64,000 bases of DNA, taken from contig NZ_BAWH01000002.1 in assembly GCF_000586435.1 (NCBI RefSeq), forward strand, positions 1-64,000, in the 5' to 3' direction. Below are positions 10,206-18,820 of this stretch, in pieces (within the stretch, counting starts at the first letter, position 1; each line of letters opens with the position of its first letter). The notes under the pieces were generated by a model. The model was not told the DNA's origin, did not search any database, and saw only the letters and a program-made list of their open reading frames with translations. Position numbers and translations under genes: made by a program. Source of the DNA: Psychrobacter sp. JCM 18901 (GTDB lineage Bacteria > Pseudomonadota > Gammaproteobacteria > Pseudomonadales > Moraxellaceae).

Positions 10206-10488
10206 GTGTTTGCTGTTATTCTCGTCATCCTTATTATTTGGGCTTCAATGTGGGCTTTTTATAAGTTTATGTACACGTGCGCCTAAAAGCATGATGCCAA
10301 AAGAAGGGGATGTGACCACACCACGTCAGTGTAATTTCTGTGGCAACAGCTTGGCTGAATATCGCGGCGTACTTGAAACCAAATCAAGTACAGCTATCGA
10401 TGGCGAAGCGAACCAAGAGTTGTTCTTTTGCAATTATGAACATCAGGCAGACTTTCATGCAGGCAAGACCCACACGCCTTATGCATAA
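10206..10488 (+). CDS. Small PP0621-like membrane protein with zinc-ribbon-type cysteines, frameshifted
   Basis: About 93 residues after repair. GTG 10206 follows AAGGAG at a gap of eight and opens a hydrophobic segment (FAVILVILIIWASMW). The C-terminal domain, in another frame, has CNFC and later FFCNYEHQ, the layout of the PP0621 family (one membrane helix plus a possible metal-binding Cys pair and a Cys-x3-His end). The two parts join if one base is removed near the five-T run at about 10262-10266. Without this the apparent start would be at 10174, with no ribosome site. Function unknown; the exact crossover point is uncertain. Confidence 0.65.
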
Positions 10489-10504
10489 ATAAATGATTGA
10501 CCAT

Positions 10505-10541
10505 AAAAAAAAGCGCCTAACTTTATTAACTAGGCGCTTAT
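10505..10541. terminator. Bidirectional terminator between the PP0621-like gene and zapA
   Basis: AGCGCCTA paired with TAGGCGCT, with an A run on one side and a T-rich stretch on the other. The genes on either side converge, so it can serve both strands. Confidence 0.85.
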
Positions 10542-10564
10542 ATGTTTAATACAATACGATGCAT

Positions 10565-11021
10565 CTACAGAATAGAATGAGCATCCTTCATAATTTTATT
10601 GAGCAATGCCTCAGACTGTTTGTCTTTCTGCAAGCGATCTTCATCACTTCTTTGATTGGCATGGATTTTTTCATACAAGTTTAAGCAGCACAGTACCAGT
10701 ATGCTTTCTTGACTGAGGCTTGGCGCGTCTCTTTTTAGATCGAGCGCATAGTTGTTGATATACGAAACCGCTGACAGTAGCTCTTCTTGCTCATGTACTG
10801 GACAAAAGATTGGATAAGTAACCCCAGCAATCGCAATATCGACTTTCTTGATTTGTGGTTCTGGCGCTTTAGGTGTTTTGGTATTAGATTGTGCCATGGC
10901 GCTTGATATATTTGATGCTGCTGGTGCTGTTTTTTGCGCTGGCGCACTTGTTACTGGTGCACTTGGTGCTTGAGTATTTTTTTGATTGTTTTTCTATCGA
11001 TTTGCTTTGGTCATCGGTCAT
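10565..11021 (-). CDS. zapA: Cell division protein ZapA with N-terminal extension, frameshifted
   Basis: ZapA binds FtsZ and promotes filament bundling at the division ring. The conserved domain reads KKVDIAIAGVTYPIFCPVHEQEELL, then the C-terminal helix with LNLYEKI. An ATG at 10897 would give a normal 110-residue ZapA. However, the frame continues upstream as a Pro/Ala/Thr-rich stretch, and one extra base in a seven-T run at 10977-10983 separates it from an ATG at 11021 (MTDDQSKSIE) with AGGAT upstream. I infer a 151-residue protein with a disordered N-terminal tail; the short form remains possible. It lies in an operon behind a coiled-coil gene and divergent from ygfB, as in other gammaproteobacteria. 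Confidence 0.85.
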
Positions 11022-11129
11022 GATAAATCCTACAATGTCTGGTCAGTGAAATGAGTGATATCAGATTTTACAAATAGCATTTGGCAGTTGAATAAACAGT
11101 ACGTCTTTGCTATCTGCTACAAGAATGCG

Positions 11130-11572
11130 TTAGCCTTCTGCTTGATCGATACGAGTTAGGCGTTGTAATACGACTTGCGTACGCTCGGCTGCCAATTGGT
11201 TCTTCTTTTGTAGTTCACTGTTTTGTTGTTTGATATCGCTATACTGCTGCTTTAGCTCGTTATTGTGTTGTTGCAGCTCGCTGTTTTGTTGTTGTAATTG
11301 GCTGATCTGTTTTTGCAGTTTGTCTTGTTCTTCACCGATCATATGGTGCGCTTCTGCAAGACTTTGATAGCGCTTGTCGAGATCGTTCAGTTGTTTTTTT
11401 GGCACCGTCACGTTCGTTATGACTGTTATCTAGTTTAGTTTTTAGGGCGGCAAATTCTTTTGAATCAGTAACAGGGTGTTGTTTTAAGCTGCTAAGTTCA
11501 GCACTGACAAGCTGATACTGTTTTTTGATGTCGAGTACCATTTTTTTCTAATATTCTAAGTTGATCATACAT
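11130..11572 (-). CDS. TIGR02449-type coiled-coil protein, two frameshifts
   Basis: A nearly all-helical protein of about 146 residues rich in Gln, Lys and Glu, with heptad-like repeats (SELQQHNNELKQQYSDIKQQ). It opens with MYDQLRILEKMVLDIKKQYQ when ATG 11572 is used, behind AAGGAT. Two seven-T runs (11541-11547 and 11394-11400) each carry one extra base; removing both gives one frame. Short coiled-coil proteins of this kind sit upstream of zapA in many gammaproteobacteria and resemble ZapB or SlyX in style; a division role is inferred from position. This copy is about twice the length of the minimal TIGR02449 proteins through an extended Gln-rich coil. Confidence 0.75.
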
Positions 11573-11784
11573 AGTCAGTTTTTATCCTTAACAAGTAAGC
11601 GTGAATGAATTTTGTTCGCTGCATTTAATAATGCCATAGGTGACCGCATAATATCTATATCAACAAAGTAATTACAAGCATCAGGCTTTGTCTTTTCACT
11701 TTTATTTATCGATAATTTGTCCATGACATTTTATCGCGACTATTTTTATTTTATGAGCAGTAATCAATTACTAGGACATCTATT

Positions 11785-12414
11785 ATGAATGATAATATCT
11801 CTGGCTGGAATACTTGGCTGACTGCGTTTGATGATTGGACTGACGTGTCTATCAGCGAAGTGCATGGCATGATGACAGGGCTTATGACGGCCTGTAATGC
11901 ACCTGACGAAGCAACTTGGGCTAAGGTGTTTGAAGAGCTTAGCTTTGCTCCATTACCAGAGCCTGCATTGACCTTGCTGACAGAAGAAGCGGAAGACATC
12001 GTGTTTCAGCTAAAAGACAAAGATGATGCCTACGCGTATATGCCGCTCATCCCAGATGATGAACATGATTTATACGAGCGCGTGATGGCGTTGAAACAGT
12101 GGGCAAACGGTTTTATGACCGGTTTTGGTATTACTGATTGTGGTTTGACCAGTGAAGAAAACGAGATGCTATCTGATTTGGCTAAGATTGGCGCAATTCG
12201 TCTCGAAGATGATGAAGATTTTGAAGGTGGGGAAGGGTCTTATCTTTATATCTATGAATTTGCTCGTATGGTACCCGTAAGTTTTGCCACGCGTAAGCGT
12301 AAGGCTGTCAAAGATATCGCGCTCATCGCTGGTTTGTCTATCGATGCCAAAACAACTAAAGAGCTACAGGCAGAAGGTAAGTTACCAAACCAATGCCGCC
12401 AGTGGTTGATGTGA
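11785..12414 (+). CDS. ygfB: UPF0149 family protein YgfB
   Basis: A 209-residue UPF0149 protein with the family opening SEVHGMMTGLMTACN and core QWANGFMTGFGI, acidic overall. Pseudomonas YgfB represses an ampDh3-type amidase pathway by blocking the AlpA antiterminator; in most bacteria the role is unknown. It lies divergent from the coiled-coil/zapA operon, the same head-to-head order seen in E. coli and Pseudomonas, with about 210 bp between for both promoters. No ribosome site stronger than AGGACAT is visible before the ATG. Confidence 0.92.
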   Translation: MNDNISGWNTWLTAFDDWTDVSISEVHGMMTGLMTACNAPDEATWAKVFEELSFAPLPEPALTLLTEEAEDIVFQLKDKDDAYAYMPLIPDDEHDLYERVMALKQWANGFMTGFGITDCGLTSEENEMLSDLAKIGAIRLEDDEDFEGGEGSYLYIYEFARMVPVSFATRKRKAVKDIALIAGLSIDAKTTKELQAEGKLPNQCRQWLM

Positions 12415-12485
12415 TGAATCATAACAATCCATCATAAGGCAGCTCTGACACATCATAGTTCTGAAAATTGTAGTAAGGATATTTT

Positions 12486-13765
12486 ATGATCCAAAATAAC
12501 AGTAGTAATAGCGACAATGTCAATAATAGCGATAATGTTGATAGTAGCAGCGATGTCCAGCTGAAAAATGCTGAGCATCCTACTCAGAGTCTCGATTGGC
12601 TAACACGTCTCATTGCCTTTGATACGGTCAGTCGTCACTCTAATTTGGCTTTGATTAATGATGTAAAGTCGTACTGTGAGCAGTTAGGTTTGACGGTAGA
12701 TTTGACCTTTAATGAAGCTGAGACTAAAGCTAACTTGTTTGTGACCGTACCAGCTGGTGAAAACACTGATATTATCAATAATGGTCTGGTCTTATCAGGC
12801 CATACTGACGTTGTACCTGTCGATGGACAAGCGTGGTCTTCAGAGCCGTTTACCCCGACGATACGTGGTGATAAGCTATATGGTCGCGGTGCGTGTGATA
12901 TGAAGGGCTTTATCGCTTGTGCGCTTACGGTATTGCCGCAAGCCGTGCAGTTATCGAACAGTGGTCAGCTACGTCGTCCATTGCATTTGGCATTGTCGTT
13001 CGATGAAGAGGTTGGTTGTTTGGGTGCGCCATTAATTTTGGCAGACCTAAAAGCACGTGGTATCACGCCTGATTATTGTATCGTCGGTGAGCCAACTAAC
13101 ATGGCTATGGTAGTTGCACACAAGGGCATCGCAGTTTATCGTTGCCGTGTACATGGCAAGTCAGCTCATTCCTCACTGATTGCACAAGGTGTCAATGCTA
13201 TTAGCTACGCTAGCAGATTGGTTGGCTATGTAGATACGCTTGCTGAAGATCTAAGCGCTCGTGATGATAACGATGCATTATTTACAGTGCCTTATTCGAC
13301 ATTGTCAGTAGGTACCATACATGGTGGTACAGCGACCAATATCGTGCCCAACCTATGCGAGTTTACTTTTGACTATCGCAACCTGCCGCACATGACGCAA
13401 GACGATATACTAGCGCCCATTCAAGCCAAAGTCGCTGAGCTAAACGCCCAAATGCAAGCGCGCGCGCAGAGACTGGCATTGAGCTGATGCAAGAAGAAAG
13501 CGTCCCAGCAATGACAGATGACGATAGTGCTGAGTTGCAATTGTTAATCGCTGCGTTGACAGGAGATGATGAGCGTCATAAAGTGGCTTACGCGACTGAA
13601 GGCGGTCAGTTTACCAATGCAGGTATCCCAACGATTATCTGTGGCCCTGGTAGTATTGAACAGGCGCATAAAGCGGATGAATATGTGGAGCTTAGCGAAA
13701 TTGAACGCTGCGATGCGTTTTTGAAGAAGCTATTAGATAGCTGTACGACTCAGCCGTCCATGTAA
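12486..13765 (+). CDS. argE: Acetylornithine deacetylase (M20 family), one frameshift
   Basis: An M20-family zinc hydrolase of about 425 residues after repair; ArgE removes the acetyl group from N-acetylornithine in arginine synthesis. Metal-site motifs are present: GHTDVVPVDG, GRGACDMKGF with the bridging Asp, DEEVGCLG with the catalytic Glu, and GEPT. The last segment with FTNAGIPTIICGPG carries the C-terminal metal ligand region. The frame breaks in a ten-base GC alternation at 13458-13467, fixed by adding one base or removing a GC pair. The first 30 residues are a Ser/Asn-rich tail absent from most ArgE. Succinyl-diaminopimelate desuccinylase is the closest alternative but lacks this motif context. 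Confidence 0.85.
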
Positions 13766-13840
13766 TCGTAATTATTCAGAAGAAGGCATGTCGTGTCTTT
13801 AATGATTTCTGCGAGAATTTTTGATATATAGGTATAAATG

Positions 13841-13870
13841 ACACCGTCTTAATGGCGGTGTTTATTTTTT
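13841..13870 (+). terminator. argE terminator
   Basis: ACACCG paired with CGGTGT and a T-rich tail, 75 bp after the argE stop. Confidence 0.75.
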
Positions 13871-13940
13871 AGTCGCGTATTTAAGTCGTATAACCTTTCG
13901 TATTAGAACCATTTACACATGACAAAGTAGGGGTGGGTTG

Positions 13941-14664
13941 ATGTCTTGGCATCTGTTTGCAGTGTTTTTCGCAAGTACGTTTTTTATTTCAGCGACCCCT
14001 GGTCCTAATATGCTGCTGGCATTTCAGTATGGCATGAACTATGGCGTCAAACGAACCTTATGGACACTGGCAGGTCTGAGCCTTGGCTTGTTTGTATTAC
14101 TGCTATCGACACTGCTTGGCTTGGACGTGATCAGTCGCCAGTCACCGTGGCTACTGACCATTATCAAAGCCGTGGGGGCGGCATACTTAATCTATTTGGG
14201 TATCAGCTCTTGGCGCGATGCTGGTGACGGCAGCTTGATGAGTGATGCTAAAGAATTGAGAGCCGAGGTAGCAGCAGACTATGCTGCCACTGGTGGATCG
14301 ACTACATCGCAGCCGCGTTCGCTCTCTAGTGCTGCTACTAAAATTGCACCGAGCAATACGACCTTATTTCGTACAGGTGTCTGGGTATCTTTGTCTAATC
14401 CTAAGGCCATCCTGTTCTTCGCGGCATTTTTTTCCTAAGTTTATTAACTTCAGTGCGCCACTATGGCCGCAATATGTCCTACTGACCATCGGCTTATTTT
14501 TGAGCGAAACGATTTGGCAAATCGTATATACGCTAGGTGGCAAGAAGCTAGCAAGCTGGCTCGATGTGGGTAATCGCTTAGCATGGCTCAATCGTGGTTG
14601 CGGGGTGATATTTATCTTAATTGCCGCGGCTTTGTTGGTTGAGGTTATCGGGGGGTTATTATAA
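13941..14664 (+). CDS. LysE/RhtB family exporter, frameshifted
   Basis: An inner-membrane LysE-type exporter, about 240 residues after repair. It opens with the signature TPGPNMLLAFQYGMNYG, has six hydrophobic segments and retains the SLSNPKAILFFAAFFPKF motif that the break interrupts. The break is one extra T in a seven-T run at 14427-14433. Members export amino acids, homoserine lactones or related small molecules; the substrate is not predictable. A polar loop of roughly 40 residues between segments three and four is longer than usual. ATG 13941 has AGGGGTG upstream; a TTG three bases earlier is less likely. Confidence 0.88.
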
Positions 14665-15011
14665 AAGCATGTTTATCTCAAAGTTAATTTAAACAATTGT
14701 TCAATTCATCTAAAAGCTTTATAATCTGCTATTTTTCTGAAATCTTACCAAGTATAGTCAATTCTAAATAAAACAGATACATTATATTTTAACGCAAGAC
14801 TGGTATATGTTTGTCTGGCGTGCTGTGCCTACGTAGACAGAGGCTACAACAAATATAAGCCAGTCCCGCTGTACTATTTTTATATTGAACTCACTATACC
14901 TTTAAAAATTAACCGATCCGTTACCACTGATGCCCATACCACTAATGATTGTGCCAGTCATTTTAGAGGGTTCAAAAGGCCTTCGTCACTTCAATTTTAT
15001 TGCGACTTAAT
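14665..15011. other. 347-bp gap between the LysE-type gene and the YejM-like gene
   Basis: No gene or clear terminator hairpin recognised. AT-rich; it must hold the promoter of the YejM-like gene. Confidence 0.5.
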
Positions 15012-16844
15012 ATGACTTTTAAAGAAAAATTAACGACTTTTGGATATTTTGTCCTAATTAACTCTGTTTTCACTGTTTTTATCGCTCTACGGTATTTAAA
15101 GTTTTTACCTGAAGTACCGAGTGATAAGCTAGGGCTAGCATTTTTAGTGTTGTCGACATTCTCACATATGGTGGCGCTAACGACTCTTGTCAGCCTGGTG
15201 TTGCTGCCCTTTTTCTTTTTACCCAATCGCTTGATACGCCGAACAATTATTGCGACATTAGCATCGTTAATATTGATTTTTCTATTCATTGATACGATCG
15301 TCTTTGCCAATTATCGCTTTCATATCAATATTGCCATGCTAGATTTGGTTCTTTCAGGACAGATTGTGAGCTTTTCCATAGCGACTTGGCTTATGGTCAT
15401 CGGTGCTGTGGCATTGGTATTTGCGATAGAGGTGGGAGTTTTAGCTAGTCTTGAAACCAAGAAAATTAAGCTGCCAGCAAGAACAGGGCGTGTTTTTAGC
15501 GTGACCGCAGTAATCGCTTTATTGTTCAGTCATCTGATTCATATCTGGGCGGCCGCGCACGCTTATCAATCCGTCACGCAGCTTAAGCGCTATCTGCCAT
15601 TATTTCATCCGACAACTTCTAACAGTCTAATGAGTAAATATGGCTGGATTGATGAGGAGGCCTTAGAAAAGCAAAAGTTAATGACCATGCAAAAACAAGG
15701 GGATTTTCATTTTCCATTGCAGCCTTTGCAAACCGAAACGGTCGAAAACCCACCAAATATTGTATTTTTGGTCATAGACTCTTGGCGAGAGGAGACTTTT
15801 AATGCAGAAAACACCCCAAATCTTTGGAACTTTGCTCAAAATGGCACGATATATCAAGAGCATCTATCAACGGGGAATGCAACACGAGCAGGGGTTTTTG
15901 GCTTTTTTTATGGCATTCCATCGACGTATTGGCACAGTGCGATAGACAATAAGACTAGCCCTGTTTTTATTGATCGCATGCAAGAGTTAGATTATCAGTT
16001 GGGTATTTTTGCCTCTGCACGCCTGACCAGTCCTGAGTTTGACCAAACGGTGTTTTTGAAAGTTCCTGATTTACGAAAAGAGTCCACAGGAGACACTGCG
16101 GTTGCACGTGATCAAAATATCACTGAAGAATGGTTAGACTGGTTTGAACAAAAGGATGACTCAAAGCCTTCCTTCTCATTCTTATTTTATGATGCGCCGC
16201 ACGGATATGCATTCCCTGAAGATTATGATCATCGCTATGAGCCGATGTTATCTGAAGTCAATTATTTAAAGCTAAACAATAATACCGACCCCATGCCATT
16301 GATGAATCGTTATAAGACCAGCGTGCACTTCATTGATAGCTTGGCTAAGCAAGTATTGAATGCACTGAGTGCGTCAGGAGAGATGGAAAATACCATTGTG
16401 GTGATTACCGGCGATCATGGTGAGGAGCTGAACGACAACAAACAAAACTATTGGGGACATAATGGCAATTTTTCCAACCCTCAAGTACACGTTCCCTTTG
16501 CTATCATCGGTAAAGGTGTGCCTAAAAATACCAACGGTTGGAATAATCGCTTTACCAGTCATCAAGATGTTGTGCCAACACTAATGCAAAATTATCTTGG
16601 GGTCAAAAATCCAGTACAAGATTATTCTATGGGAGTAAATTTATTAGGTAAGCCTATTGATCGTGATTGGTTACTGGTTTCTAGCTATAGTAAATATGCG
16701 GTAGTGACCCATAAAGATATTATGGAAGTTGGCTCTGTGGGGCAGTTCTCATATGTCGATAAAAAGTACAAACCATTAAAAGATCAGCCAGATTATGAGC
16801 TATTACAGCAAGCACTGGAGCAAATCAGTCGCTTTAGTAAATAG
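15012..16844 (+). CDS. YejM/PbgA-like inner-membrane protein (DUF3413 plus sulfatase domain)
   Basis: About 610 residues: five membrane helices (DUF3413-type, residues 10-195) followed by a periplasmic alkaline-phosphatase-like domain. E. coli YejM (PbgA/LapC) senses lipopolysaccharide and protects LpxC from FtsH through LapB. Unlike E. coli YejM, this protein keeps residues of an active sulfatase/phosphoethanolamine-transferase fold: Asp256 in VIDSWREE, Thr291 in GNATRAG, and Asp468-His469 in GDHGEEL. It may therefore be catalytic. The start is uncertain: ATG 15012 has no good ribosome site and TTG 15000 is possible. lpxC and ftsH are both in this window but not adjacent. Confidence 0.85.
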   Translation: MTFKEKLTTFGYFVLINSVFTVFIALRYLKFLPEVPSDKLGLAFLVLSTFSHMVALTTLVSLVLLPFFFLPNRLIRRTIIATLASLILIFLFIDTIVFANYRFHINIAMLDLVLSGQIVSFSIATWLMVIGAVALVFAIEVGVLASLETKKIKLPARTGRVFSVTAVIALLFSHLIHIWAAAHAYQSVTQLKRYLPLFHPTTSNSLMSKYGWIDEEALEKQKLMTMQKQGDFHFPLQPLQTETVENPPNIVFLVIDSWREETFNAENTPNLWNFAQNGTIYQEHLSTGNATRAGVFGFFYGIPSTYWHSAIDNKTSPVFIDRMQELDYQLGIFASARLTSPEFDQTVFLKVPDLRKESTGDTAVARDQNITEEWLDWFEQKDDSKPSFSFLFYDAPHGYAFPEDYDHRYEPMLSEVNYLKLNNNTDPMPLMNRYKTSVHFIDSLAKQVLNALSASGEMENTIVVITGDHGEELNDNKQNYWGHNGNFSNPQVHVPFAIIGKGVPKNTNGWNNRFTSHQDVVPTLMQNYLGVKNPVQDYSMGVNLLGKPIDRDWLLVSSYSKYAVVTHKDIMEVGSVGQFSYVDKKYKPLKDQPDYELLQQALEQISRFSK

Positions 16845-16877
16845 GCTATAACAGTAAACTTTTAGGGTATCTAAATT

Positions 16878-16918
16878 AAAAAAAGCCGTTTACTATTTAA
16901 TAGTAAATGGCTTTTTTT
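16878..16918 (+). terminator. Terminator after the YejM-like gene
   Basis: Long stem AAAAGCCGTTTACTA paired with TAGTAAATGGCTTTT, loop TTTAA, with A and T runs on both flanks, so it can also serve miaB on the other strand. Confidence 0.9.
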
Positions 16919-16978
16919 AATTTAAATTATTGAGTATGTGGTGCTTTGAAAGCACCCTACGACTGAAATGTAATCAAT

Positions 16979-18473
16979 CTATGCCAGCACATCCTCAAGC
17001 TCACCTTTCACCATGTGCGGGCTAACGAAATCAGTAATACGTACGCTCACAAGTTTACCCAACAGCTCATCCATTTTCTCAACATCATGAGGGAACATAA
17101 CGGTACGAGTGTTATCTGCTGTACCGATTAAGCAATCAGGATGACGGTTGGCAACTTGTTCAACCAAGACGCGAGTCGTGGTACCGACCATCTCATGCGT
17201 TTTGGCAAGTGTCGAGTCAATGATGACTTTCTGAAATTCAGCCAAGCGAGCTTTCTTGGTGGTGAAGCTCACATCATCTGGCAACTCAGCGGCTGGCGTG
17301 CCTGGACGTTTAGAGTAGATAAAGCTGTAAGAGTGATCGAAGTTCAACTCTTTTGCCAAGTTTAAGGTATCTTGGAAGTCTTGATCAGTTTCACCAGGGA
17401 AGCCAATGATAAAGTCGCTCGACAAGTGAATATCTGGGCGAATGGCTTTTAGCTTATTAATCTGATTGATATAAACATCAATTGTATGGTTACGCTTCAT
17501 CGCTGCCAAGATAGCGTTTGAGCCACTCTGAACCGGTAAATGTAAGTGTGAAACCAACTCTGGCAATTGTGCATAGGCATCAATGATGTCATCAGTGAAC
17601 TCTAGCGGATGGCTGGTCGTATAGCGAATACGCTCGACACCGTCGACATGCGAGACATAATGCAATAGCTCAGCGAAACGGCAAATGCTGCCATCGTCTT
17701 TTTCGCCACGATAGCCGTTGACGTTTTGACCCAACAGGTTGATTTCACGGATACCTTGAGCGGCAAGGCTGTCAATCTCTGCCAATACGTCATCAAGTGG
17801 ACGGGATAACTCTTCGCCGCGGGTATAAGGCACCACGCAGAATGAGCAATACTTTGAGCAACCTTCCATAATAGAGACAAAGGCTTTGTAGCCTTCTACT
17901 CTTGGCTCTGGCAAAAAGTCAAACTTCTCAATGCTAGGGAACGACACATCAATCGTACCAATACGATTTTTAGGCGCGATTTCACGTTGTTCGTTTGATT
18001 GGTCATATAGCTCTGGTAGGCGATGCAAAGTTTGTGGGCCAAATACCATGTCGACATAAGGCGCGCGTTTTTGAATGTTATCGCCTTCTTGTGAAGCGAC
18101 GCAGCCACCAACGCCAATGACAAGGTCAGGGCGTTTTTCTTTTAGTTTGCGCCAGCGGCCCAATTCTGAAAATACTTTCTCTTGCGCTTTTTCACGGATA
18201 GAGCAGGTGTTCATCAGTAGTACGTCGGCCTCATCAATATCATGAGTCACTTCCATACCATGTGAGTCGCCTAGCACATCTAGCATTTTGCCAGAGTCAT
18301 AGACATTCATCTGACAGCCTTGGGTGGTGACAAAAACCTTTTTTTGTCGCTGCTTTTTCGACAGGCGCTTGGGCTGAACTTGCTTCTTTGAGTGCAGTGA
18401 CAGCACGTGCGGTGACAGTCGTCTCAGCAACAGCATCGTCATCGATGCGGGGATTGAATACAGTAACACTCAT
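16979..18473 (-). CDS. miaB: tRNA-2-methylthio-N6-dimethylallyladenosine synthase, frameshifted near its N-terminus
   Basis: Radical-SAM methylthiotransferase that modifies A37 of tRNAs reading UNN codons. The three N-terminal cluster cysteines (QGCQMN, NTCSIRE, GGCVAS), the radical-SAM CxxxCxxC in GCSKYCSFC and the C-terminal TRAM domain are all present. After repair it is about 497 residues, with a roughly 40-residue Ala/Thr-rich leader. One extra T in the seven-T run at 18339-18345 breaks the frame just before KKVFVTTQ; without repair an artificial basic N-terminus would be read. The start at 18473 has only a weak GGAC upstream. Highly confident in function, less in the exact start. Confidence 0.93.
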
Positions 18474-18820
18474 AAGGATAAGTCCATGATTGACCAAAAA
18501 TATAGCGGAGTAGCCGATTAACAGGTGGCGTATTTTATCACAACCCTGTGCCAATGTGAAAAATTAGCACGAGCGATAGCTCCTCAATATGATAAATAAT
18601 TCATAGCAGTATCAATTATTTACTGTCGTTCATATTACTATTCATAGAAACTGCGGCTCATTATCACTTCTATGTTACACCGTGCTGTCCTATTTATTAA
18701 CAAAAGGTAAAGGAGATAGTTGAAAGCACAATGAGTATAGTATGATGATTGCTATACCCTTGGCGGTACTTAGCGAACCGTTATTCACATATTTGTAGAG
18801 ATATCATAAAGAGAGTCAGT

